Below are positions 31,500 through 37,749 of a stretch of DNA of 37,749 bases, in pieces. Source of the stretch: Anaerolineales bacterium. Lineage in GTDB: Bacteria > Chloroflexota > Anaerolineae > Anaerolineales > Villigracilaceae. Where the stretch lies: assembly GCA_020851785.1 (NCBI GenBank), contig JADZCC010000077.1, forward strand, positions 1 to 37,749, written 5' to 3'. The notes under the pieces are model-generated. The model was given only the letters and a program-made list of their open reading frames with translations. It did not search any database and had not been told where the DNA came from. Within the stretch, counting starts at the first letter, position 1; each line of letters starts with the position of its first letter. The position numbers were made by a program, and so were the translations under genes.

Positions 31500-32474
31500 T
31501 TATGGAAGGAAGTCGTTGCTGAAGGCTTTGCTCAAATCCAACTCCTGCGGAATCAGGCCCATCTCCAGCAAGATGGTTTGCATGTTTTCCCAAGCCTGTG
31601 GGTTGGAATAGCCGAGACGCTCCGCACGCCACAAGTCAATGGATGTCAGCAAAATCTGCTTCTGCACAGCCTGATCTTGATCGGCAAAGTTTGGAATGTG
31701 CGACGCGCTCAAATCGTACGCCTCATCGGGATGGTCAATCGTATATTGCAAGCCCTGCAAAAAGGCGCGGACAAAATCCTTCACTAACTGCGGGTTTTCC
31801 GTAATTGTTTTTTCGCTAGTCAGAATGCCGTTCGCCGCCAATTGCACATAATCTGCCACGCGCACTTCGGTCACATCCACGCCCTGCGCCTTCAATTGAA
31901 TTGGCTCGTTGGCAATGTAGCCCACAATCACATCTTGTTTGCCCGCCGCCATCAACTCCACCTGATTGAACCCCACCTCTTCCAGAGTCACATCCGTTTC
32001 CTTCAGCCCGGCCGAAAACAACAAAGCCCGCAAGCCAATATAATTTGCGCCGAACAGGCCGGGCAAGGCAATCCGTTTGCCCTTCAAATCCTGCGGGGTT
32101 TTGATCTGCGCTTCGGCTTTGGCAATCACCGAAATCGGAAAACTCTGATACCACGCGGCCACATACGTCACCGGCACATCTTGCGCGCGCGCCAGCAAAA
32201 CCTGCTCGCCGGAAACCACCGCGAACGGCAGTTCGCCCGCGCCCACCAACTTCACCCCATCCGTTTCAAACGAATAATCAAATTCGATCTCAATCCCCGC
32301 CTCTTTGAAATAGCCTTTTTCCACCGCGACATAAAACGGCGCGTATTGGATGTTGGGCACATAACCCATCGGCAGGCGGATGTGAAGCAACGCCCCATCC
32401 TTAACCTGTGAATTGCTACAAGCCATCAACAGAGTCATTAATCCGAGCATGAGCGCAATTATTTTTTTATACAT
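31500..32474 (-). CDS. ribY: NMT1/THI5-like substrate-binding lipoprotein, riboflavin importer type
   Basis: A 324-residue lipoprotein: a hydrophobic N-terminus with lipobox L-L-M-A-C (Cys 19), then the THI5-like fold with G-Y-V-P-N-I-Q-Y-A-P-F-Y-V-A near residue 37 and a G-K-R-I-A-L-P-G-L-F-G-A segment near 130. The family binds pyrimidine thiamin precursors (ThiY) or riboflavin (RibY of Chloroflexota). The upstream FMN riboswitch decides for a flavin. Middle gene of the operon. Confidence 0.88.
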   Translation of the reverse strand: MYKKIIALMLGLMTLLMACSNSQVKDGALLHIRLPMGYVPNIQYAPFYVAVEKGYFKEAGIEIEFDYSFETDGVKLVGAGELPFAVVSGEQVLLARAQDVPVTYVAAWYQSFPISVIAKAEAQIKTPQDLKGKRIALPGLFGANYIGLRALLFSAGLKETDVTLEEVGFNQVELMAAGKQDVIVGYIANEPIQLKAQGVDVTEVRVADYVQLAANGILTSEKTITENPQLVKDFVRAFLQGLQYTIDHPDEAYDLSASHIPNFADQDQAVQKQILLTSIDLWRAERLGYSNPQAWENMQTILLEMGLIPQELDLSKAFSNDFLP

Positions 32475-32498
32475 AGAGTCTCCTGTTATTTTTTTGGA

Positions 32499-33251
32499 TT
32501 ACTTCATCCACTTCAAAAACTTTTTTTCCAGCAGGGTCACCAACCCATATAAACTTAAGGCCAGGGCCGCCAACATCAAGACCGCCACAAAAACCATGGA
32601 TGTGTCGTATTGAAAATCGCCAAGTTTGAGCAGGAATCCCAGACCTTGTTTTGCATCCACCAACTCGCCGACGATGGCGCCAATCACCGAGAGGGTTGCG
32701 CCCACCCTCAGCCCGCCCAGCAAAACCGGCAGAGCGGCGGGAATTTCCAACTTGAACAAAATTTGCCAGCGCGTGGCGTGAAGCGCGCGCAAGAGATCGT
32801 ATAAGGCCGCTGGCACGGCCCGAACGCCGACGATGGTGTTGACCAAAATTGGGAAGAACACAATCAGGGAGCAGATTAACACTTTGGAGGCGCTGCCCGG
32901 CCCAAGCCACAAAGCCAGCAGAGGGGCCACCGCCACAATCGGAATCGCCTGACTGGCGACGAGGTACGGCGCTAGAATGCTTTCGAGTAAATAAGACTTC
33001 GCCAGAAAATATCCCAAAATAGTGGCAAATGACGCGCCAAAAAACAAGCCGAGCAAAATCTCCGTCAGCGTTTGGCCGGTATGAATCCACAGGCTTCCGT
33101 CGGCCAGGGCTTTGACGAATCTCAAAGCCACATCTGCCGGAGACGGCAGGATGAATTTGGGCAGTCCGCTGACGCGCACAATCAACTCCCAAAGCGGGAT
33201 GAATAATAAAATGGAGCCTACGCCGAGCAAACGAGAAATAAACGGTTTCAT
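32499..33251 (-). CDS. ribX: ABC transporter permease, riboflavin importer type
   Basis: A 250-residue permease with six hydrophobic segments and the coupling motif E-I-P-A-A-L-P-V-L-L-G-G-L-R-V-G (about 170-185) that docks to the ATPase. The start at 33251 follows GGGGAGG at 7 bases; that binding site is the end of a repeat element (33259-33300). The longer reading to 33338 translates the repeat and is rejected. First gene behind the FMN riboswitch. Confidence 0.9.
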   Translation of the reverse strand: MKPFISRLLGVGSILLFIPLWELIVRVSGLPKFILPSPADVALRFVKALADGSLWIHTGQTLTEILLGLFFGASFATILGYFLAKSYLLESILAPYLVASQAIPIVAVAPLLALWLGPGSASKVLICSLIVFFPILVNTIVGVRAVPAALYDLLRALHATRWQILFKLEIPAALPVLLGGLRVGATLSVIGAIVGELVDAKQGLGFLLKLGDFQYDTSMVFVAVLMLAALALSLYGLVTLLEKKFLKWMK

Positions 33252-33258
33252 AATTTTT

Positions 33259-33300
33259 CCTCCCCTCTCCCCAAACGGGAGAGGGGTTGGGGGTGAGGGA
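33259..33300. repeat. CCCTCATCCCCAGCCC-family repeat, short copy 3
   Basis: A short derivative with CCTCTCC / GGGAGAGG hairpin and the GGGGGTGAGGG end, placed directly before ribX so that its minus strand ends in GGGGAGG, the ribX ribosome-binding site. Confidence 0.75.
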
Positions 33301-33301
33301 A

Positions 33302-33336
33302 TAAAAAAAGCCTCAAACCGATACAAGGTTCGAGGC
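33302..33336 (-). terminator. Second terminator in the rib leader
   Basis: Leftward GCCTCGAACC, loop TTGTATC, GGTTTGAGGC, then seven T. One pair is G-U in RNA. It lies between the riboswitch terminator and ribX. Confidence 0.8.
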
Positions 33337-33380
33337 AAGGAAACAGGCCACAGCGGAGTCTGATGCGCGACTCATGTTAT

Positions 33381-33415
33381 AAAAAAAATCCCGAAAACAA
33401 TTCAATGTTTTCGGG
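33381..33415 (-). terminator. Riboswitch terminator (expression platform)
   Basis: Leftward CCCGAAAACA, loop TTGAAT, TGTTTTCGGG, then A and eight T; a strong intrinsic terminator 43 bases beyond the aptamer, as expected for FMN-induced termination. Confidence 0.9.
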
Positions 33416-33457
33416 GCATGAATCCACGCACAGACTCACAGAGTCGCGTTGGGTTGG

Positions 33458-33608
33458 ACCTTCTTCTATCCAGACTATACTGTCGGCTTCGGAATCCTCA
33501 CAGAGTGAGTCACCGAATCATGCCCGTTTTCCTAAAGAGGAAAGCGATGTACCTAAACAGGCTCGTGGGCTGTACCACCGATCGGGAATTGCACCCTGCC
33601 CCGAAGGT
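33458..33608 (-). promoter_or_regulatory. FMN riboswitch (RFN element)
   Basis: The conserved blocks of the RFN element are all present on the minus strand in order: CTTCGGGGCAGGGTG, AATTCCCGATCGGTGGT, AGCCCACGAGC, GATTCGGTGA, GATTCCGAAGCCGACAG, AGTCTGGAT and AGAAGAAGG. P1 pairs 33603-33608 with 33458-33463. FMN binding should turn the importer off. Confidence 0.95.
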
Positions 33609-33626
33609 TAATATTTAATTGCGTGC

Positions 33627-33632
33627 ATTATA
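33627..33632 (-). promoter_or_regulatory. -10 box of the riboswitch transcript
   Basis: Perfect TATAAT on the minus strand with predicted start near 33620, about 12 bases before the aptamer. The -35 is not recognisable. Confidence 0.6.
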
Positions 33633-33662
33633 ACTGAATATTTAGACCTTATCTGAAATAAC

Positions 33663-33716
33663 CGTCCCGAAGGTTTTTTAAAGCAAGCCAAAGGATGAGC
33701 GCCAGCCTTCGGGACG
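33663..33716. terminator. Long-stem terminator between valS and the rib leader
   Basis: An 11-bp perfect stem (CGTCCCGAAGG at 33663 and CCTTCGGGACG at 33706) with a 32-base loop; each arm is followed by TTTTTT on the plus strand. It lies 27 bases behind the valS stop. It fits plus-strand termination better than minus, so its role is uncertain. Confidence 0.55.
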
Positions 33717-33742
33717 TTTTTTCTTATTACGAATAAAGTCGA

Positions 33743-36475
33743 TTATTTCAACTGCGCTTTGATTTTCGCGGCGGTATCTTGATAACCCGCCAGTTTCTCT
33801 TTTTCTTTTTGCACCAATGTCGCCGGGGCTTTGTTGGCGAAGTCGCCGTTCAATAAATTTTCCAGCCGTTGAATATGACTTTCAGCCTCTTTGAGTTCTT
33901 TTTCAAGGCGGGCTTTTTCATTGGCCACATCCACCAGACCCGCCAGCGGCAGGTAAATTTCAACCGAGCCAACGACGAGGGCCGTTGAATCTTGGGGTTT
34001 ATCTTTCAGGAATTGGTAATTCGTAATTTGTGACTGGTCTAAACCTGAAAGAGATGCAATGATGTTCGTTTGGCTGTTAATTAAATCCAGCTTATCGCCT
34101 GCGGAAATAGTAGCCGAAAGTTTTTTCGATGGGGCAATGCCTTTTTCGGCGCGCAGATTGCGAATGGCGCGCACGATTTCTTGAATCAACTCAAAATTGG
34201 CGGTTGATTTTGCTTCCCAAGTTTCTTCTTCGGTTGGCTGTGGGAATTTGGCGACGATCAGCGCCTGCGGCCAATCTTGACACAAGTCAGAGAGCGGAGA
34301 CTCTCTTAACCCCTTATGTAAGTGGCCCCAGATTTCTTCGGTGATAAATGGGGTGAATGGATGCAACAAACGCAAGGACGTATCAAAAACTTTTACCAGC
34401 GCTTCCACGGTCTGCGTTCTCAATTCCGCGTTCTGCATTTGAGTCTTTGCAATTTCCACATACCAATCGGCAAAGTCGGACCAGATGAATTCGTAAATTT
34501 CCTGCCCGGCCTGCCCATACTGGAAGTTTTGAAATTGTCGTTCGACATTGCGGATGAGTTTGTTTAATTTGGCTTGAATCCATTGGTTAGGGAGAGTGAT
34601 TAGGGGATTAGGAATTAGGGACTCGGAGCTAATTCCTAATTCCTGATTCCTAGTTCCCAATTGCTCTATCGCATTCATCACATACTTGCCGACGTTCCAT
34701 AACTTATTGGCAAAGTTACGATTCGATTCAACCTTCTTCACGCCCACGTTGGTATCGTTGCCAGGTGTGGAACCCACCAACAGCGTGAAGCGGAGCGCAT
34801 CCGTGCCTAAATCATCCATGATGATCAATGGGTCAATCACATTGCCTTTGGTCTTGGACATCTTCTGCCCATGCTCATCACGCACCAACCCATGCAGGTA
34901 GATCGTATGGAAGGGCGGCTGTTCCGTAAACTCCAAGCCCATCATAACCATCCGCGCCACCCAGAAGAAGATAATGTCGTAGCCGGTTTCCATATAGGCA
35001 GTGGGATAGAAATATTTCAGGTCTGGCGTTTGTTGGGGCCACCCCAACGTTGAAAACGGCCACAAGCCGGATGAAAACCAGGTATCCAGCACGTCTTCAT
35101 CCTGATGAATCTCTTTCGAGCCACACGTTCCACATTGGGTTGGGTCTTCGCGCGCCACAGTCATGTGGTTTTCTTTGCAATACCAAACCGGAATGCGATG
35201 CCCCCACCACAACTGACGGCTGATGCACCAATCTGTGATATTTTCCAGCCAGTTGAAATAGGTTTTCTCGAAATGCTCCGGCACAATTTTAATGCGTCCG
35301 TCGCGCACAACCTCCAGCCCGGCCGAAGCCAGCGATTCGATTTTGACGAACCATTGTTCAGAAATCATCGGCTCGACAATTTCGCCGCCGCGTTGCGAGC
35401 GTGGGATGGTGGTATGGTAATCCTCAGTTTTGATGATCAGCCCGGCGGCTTGCATGTCCGCCCAGAGCTTCTTCCGCGCTTCAAACCGGTCCTGACCTTG
35501 ATACGCCCCTCCGTTGGCATTGACCTTCGCTTCAACATCCAAAACCGAGATGATCGGCAAGTGGTGTCGTTGCGCGATGGCGTAATCGTTCGGGTCGTGG
35601 CCGGGCGTGATCTTCAACGCGCCCGTGCCAAACTCCATGCTCACGTATTCGTCCGCAATCACGGGAATTTCACGATTCAAGATGGGCACAAGCGCAGTTC
35701 GGCCGATATATTTTTTATAGCGTTCATCTTCCGGGTGAACCGCCACGGCCGTATCGCCTAAAATGGTTTCCGGCCGAATGGTAGATACCGGAATAAACTC
35801 GTCCTCACCCTCACCCCCATCTCCTGGCTTGAGCATATATTTGAAATAATATAAGGTCGCGTCTTCTTCGCTATACTCCACTTCCAAATCCGAGACGGCG
35901 GTTTTAAGGCCGGGCGACCAATTGATTAAGCGCGGGCCGCGATAGATGAGGCCCTTTTCATATAGGCGCACAAAAGCCTCTCGGACTGCCGTACTCAGCC
36001 CTTCGTCGAGCGTGAAGCGTTCACGATCCCAATCACAGGAAGCGCCCAGCCGTCGAATTTGCGAGGTGATGATATCTCCGTATTTATTTTTCCATTCCCA
36101 GGTGCGCTTCAAAAACGCTTCGCGTCCCAGTTCCTCGCGGGTCGTTTTTTCTTTCAGCAAGTCACGCTCTACCATCAACTGCGTGGCGATGCCCGCGTGA
36201 TCCGTGCCGGGAATCCACAACGTGGAATAGCCCTTCATGCGATGATAGCGAATCATCAAATCCTCAACGGAGACAAACATGGCGTGACCAATGTGCAATT
36301 CGCCGGTGATGTTGGGCGGCGGAATGGCAATTACAAACGGCTTAACATTGGGGTCAAAATTGGCGTTATTCGGGTCGTTGTGCGGTTTGAAGAATCCGCC
36401 CGCCTCCCACATAGCATAAATGCGCGGCTCGGTGGATTTGAAATCGTAGGCTTTGGGTAATTCCGGTTTGGTCAT
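33743..36475 (-). CDS. valS: Valyl-tRNA synthetase
   Basis: A 910-residue class I synthetase. HIGH motif in P-P-P-N-I-T-G-E-L-H-I-G-H, editing domain with T-I-R-P-E-T-I-L-G-D-T-A-V-A-V-H-P, KMSKS as K-M-S-K-T-K-G-N-V-I-D-P, anticodon-binding helical domain and a C-terminal coiled-coil arm (K-A-R-L-E-K-E-L). About residues 605-627 are an insertion from an inverted repeat. Expression is controlled by a T-box leader; the cognate tRNA-Val(UAC) is at 12148. Confidence 0.98.
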   Translation of the reverse strand: MTKPELPKAYDFKSTEPRIYAMWEAGGFFKPHNDPNNANFDPNVKPFVIAIPPPNITGELHIGHAMFVSVEDLMIRYHRMKGYSTLWIPGTDHAGIATQLMVERDLLKEKTTREELGREAFLKRTWEWKNKYGDIITSQIRRLGASCDWDRERFTLDEGLSTAVREAFVRLYEKGLIYRGPRLINWSPGLKTAVSDLEVEYSEEDATLYYFKYMLKPGDGGEGEDEFIPVSTIRPETILGDTAVAVHPEDERYKKYIGRTALVPILNREIPVIADEYVSMEFGTGALKITPGHDPNDYAIAQRHHLPIISVLDVEAKVNANGGAYQGQDRFEARKKLWADMQAAGLIIKTEDYHTTIPRSQRGGEIVEPMISEQWFVKIESLASAGLEVVRDGRIKIVPEHFEKTYFNWLENITDWCISRQLWWGHRIPVWYCKENHMTVAREDPTQCGTCGSKEIHQDEDVLDTWFSSGLWPFSTLGWPQQTPDLKYFYPTAYMETGYDIIFFWVARMVMMGLEFTEQPPFHTIYLHGLVRDEHGQKMSKTKGNVIDPLIIMDDLGTDALRFTLLVGSTPGNDTNVGVKKVESNRNFANKLWNVGKYVMNAIEQLGTRNQELGISSESLIPNPLITLPNQWIQAKLNKLIRNVERQFQNFQYGQAGQEIYEFIWSDFADWYVEIAKTQMQNAELRTQTVEALVKVFDTSLRLLHPFTPFITEEIWGHLHKGLRESPLSDLCQDWPQALIVAKFPQPTEEETWEAKSTANFELIQEIVRAIRNLRAEKGIAPSKKLSATISAGDKLDLINSQTNIIASLSGLDQSQITNYQFLKDKPQDSTALVVGSVEIYLPLAGLVDVANEKARLEKELKEAESHIQRLENLLNGDFANKAPATLVQKEKEKLAGYQDTAAKIKAQLK
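34597..34659. repeat. Inverted repeat inserted in frame in valS
   Basis: GATTAGGAATTAGGG on one side and its imperfect complement AATTCCTAATTCCTGATTCC on the other. It encodes about 21 low-complexity residues between M-N-A-I-E-Q and L-P-N-Q-W-I, which are adjacent in ordinary ValRS. Confidence 0.7.
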
Positions 36476-36486
36476 GCTTACTCCTT

Positions 36487-36739
36487 AAAATAAAAACACT
36501 CCATCCAATTAGAGGACGAAGCGAATCTCCGCGGTACCACCTCAATTCATCATTCGTGGCTAGTTGGCTAGTTTAAAACGATGCGCTTGATTTGCTGTAA
36601 CGGGCTGGCCCGTGCCGTTCTACTTGCTTTTGGCTTTCTTCGGCATTTTAGTTCAGACGACTTCGTTGCGTTTGCCTGCGGGCGTTTTCACCTTGCGCGC
36701 CCTTCTCTATCAGGTAACTTTCAACTACTGCTTCTGAAT
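36487..36739 (-). promoter_or_regulatory. T-box leader of valS
   Basis: The T-box itself, AGGTGGTACCGCGG, is at 36529-36542. It is followed by a terminator whose RNA stem GCUUCGUCC / GGAUGGAGU uses several G-U pairs and ends in UUUUUAUUUU (36487-36523). About 200 bases of leader upstream form stem I. Uncharged tRNA-Val should favour the antiterminator. I did not fix the specifier codon. Confidence 0.92.
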
Positions 36740-36745
36740 AACGGG

Positions 36746-36774
36746 ATTATATGCGTGGGTTGAAAGAGAGTCAA
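36746..36774 (-). promoter_or_regulatory. valS promoter
   Basis: TTGACT (36769-36774), 17-base spacer, TATAAT (36746-36751); predicted start near 36739, the 5' end of the T-box leader. Confidence 0.85.
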
Positions 36775-36781
36775 GCGGGAT

Positions 36782-37312
36782 TCAAAAGAGCAAATACCAA
36801 AACAATGCGGTCTCATTGGGCTGAAGGTTTTTGAACGTAAACCGATCAAAGCCGCCGAGGATAAAGCCGCAGGCTTGATATAAACGACAGGCGGCGACGT
36901 TGTTATCCTGCGTCTCCAGCATGACGCCGGGAAAACGCTTCGCTTTCGACCAGCGAACCGCTTCGGCGATCAGGCTTTTGCCTACGCCCAAGCCGCGAAA
37001 CTGCGGGTTGACGACCAGATCGTCAATGTACGCAAAGCGATTCCACCATGTGATCATTTTGATTTGACCGGCTGGTTGATGATCCACAAACGCCAGAAAG
37101 ATGGCTTTTTCATCGCCGTCAATAAACGCAGTTGCGTCTTCAACCTCATCTGCAGGGTATTCTTTTTCATACGGCGAAACAGGCACAACGGAATACGTCA
37201 AACTTCCATTTTCCATATCCAAGGCAATTTTTTCCTTGACGATGAATTTTCTGTCAAAGTTATCCACATGGCTTTTGTTTTCTGAATCTATTTTTTGGAT
37301 TTGAATATCCAT
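36782..37312 (-). CDS. GNAT-family N-acetyltransferase
   Basis: A 176-residue single-domain acetyltransferase. Strand 4 Y-I-D-D-L-V-V-N-P and the acetyl-CoA loop R-G-L-G-V-G-K-S-L (R/Q-x-x-G-x-G/A) are intact near residue 105, then L-E-T-Q-D-N-N-V-A-A-C-R-L-Y-Q-A-C-G-F. It resembles streptothricin-acetyltransferase-like (SatA-type) members, but a resistance role is not shown. It starts 6 bases after cobU, so it may be cotranscribed. Confidence 0.9.
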   Translation of the reverse strand: MDIQIQKIDSENKSHVDNFDRKFIVKEKIALDMENGSLTYSVVPVSPYEKEYPADEVEDATAFIDGDEKAIFLAFVDHQPAGQIKMITWWNRFAYIDDLVVNPQFRGLGVGKSLIAEAVRWSKAKRFPGVMLETQDNNVAACRLYQACGFILGGFDRFTFKNLQPNETALFWYLLF

Positions 37313-37318
37313 ACTTGT

Positions 37319-37749
37319 TTACTTGATCCGCATCGGAATCCCAGCTACCATCAATAAAACCTCATCCGCTTCTTTCGCCAATCTTTGATTTGCCCAGCCC
37401 AACAAGTCGCGATAGACGCGCCCCATTTGGTATGGCGGAACCAGCCCCAAGCCAACCTCATTGGTAACAATAATCCATGCTTCCGCATGATTGCGGATGT
37501 ACGAAATCAACTCATCAATTTCATGCTCCAGAGCGGGTTTGACTTTGGCTTCATCCACCAAATCCTCCGTGATGAATTGCATAAAAATATTTGTCGCCAG
37601 CAAGGTCACGCAGTCTAATAGATAAATTTCGGTGGGTAACGAATGTTTCAGCAGATAAGCGGATATATCTTTTTGGATTTCGAGCGTTTGCCACTCAGCC
37701 GGGCGGTCGGCGCGGTGTTTTTTTATCCGCGCGGACATTTCCTCATCCC
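37319..37749 (-). CDS. cobU: Adenosylcobinamide kinase/guanylyltransferase, 5' part outside window
   Basis: The C-terminal 143 or so residues of CobU, which phosphorylates and guanylylates adenosylcobinamide in B12 assembly. Visible: D-E-E-M-S-A-R-I-K-K-H-R-A-D-R-P with the guanylylated His region, L-L-D-C-V-T-L, and V-T-N-E-V-G-L-G-L-V-P. The P-loop (G-x-x-x-x-G-K-S) lies beyond 37749, so the frame is open at the window edge. The internal ATG at 37738 is not the real start. Confidence 0.92.
   Translation of the reverse strand, partial: DEEMSARIKKHRADRPAEWQTLEIQKDISAYLLKHSLPTEIYLLDCVTLLATNIFMQFITEDLVDEAKVKPALEHEIDELISYIRNHAEAWIIVTNEVGLGLVPPYQMGRVYRDLLGWANQRLAKEADEVLLMVAGIPMRIK

Noticed and set aside
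32499..33338. ribX starting at 33338
   Set aside because: The first 29 codons translate the repeat and part of a terminator; the ATG at 33251 has a good binding site.
36782..37312. Antibiotic-resistance acetyltransferase
   Set aside because: The GNAT motifs are generic; nothing in sequence or neighbours points to a drug substrate.

Overview
The window reads as a chromosomal segment of a Chloroflexota bacterium, most likely class Anaerolineae. This is inferred from gene content, with no search run. The clues are an FMN-riboswitch-controlled RibXYZ-type riboflavin ABC importer, a class II PyrF followed in frame by remains of PyrE, a fused membrane/spermidine-synthase protein, a zinc-ribbon protein behind folP, a short RRM protein and a T-box-controlled valS. 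Most of the window is ordinary housekeeping DNA. The stretch from about 5.65 to 12.1 kb is AT-richer and looks like accessory DNA lying against a tRNA-Val gene.

Layout. At 1-2.9 kb are a DUF3052-like protein, radA, and a divergent membrane-protein gene; the radA/membrane-protein intergenic region carries two SOS-box-like sites placed in promoters. At 3.0-5.65 kb, leftward, are an NAD-dependent epimerase and two GNAT acetyltransferases. At 5.65-12.1 kb is a duplicated locus of small secreted proteins: two DUF2690-like, two plus a third broken copy of a roughly 245-residue family, and two further orphans. It carries one NarL-type response regulator, a remnant of a second one, and four copies of the same promoter/operator module. 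At 12.15-15.4 kb are tRNA-Val(UAC), a SpoIIAA-like protein, folP, the zinc-ribbon protein and an RRM protein. At 15.6-22.7 kb are a HAD phosphatase, a GAF-GAF-PAS histidine kinase, and a rightward run of MBL protein, asparaginase, endonuclease III-like, YbaK-like and squalene/phytoene-synthase-like genes. At 22.9-23.8 kb are hicBA and a small membrane protein. At 23.8-28.0 kb, leftward, is a pyrimidine operon (pyrC, MBL-fold lactonase-like, pyrB, pyrF, pyrE remnant) with a probable leader-peptide attenuator. At 28.1-30.7 kb are a DUF985 cupin and the spermidine-synthase-like membrane protein. At 30.7-33.6 kb is the FMN riboswitch and importer operon. At 33.7-36.75 kb is valS with a T-box. At 36.8-37.75 kb are a GNAT protein and a cobU cut by the window edge.

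Two themes stand out. First, the 6.4-12 kb locus has four promoters in which a 20-bp palindrome (CATCAGGGTTAACCCTGATG or a close variant) is centred at about -42.5 from an extended -10 box, with no recognisable -35 box. That is the geometry of an activator-dependent regulon; the adjacent response regulator is the obvious candidate activator and small secreted proteins of unknown function are the output. Second, several unrelated palindromic repeats have entered genes without breaking the frame (pyrC, pyrF, valS), formed the C-terminus of the first gene, or supplied the ribosome-binding site of ribX.
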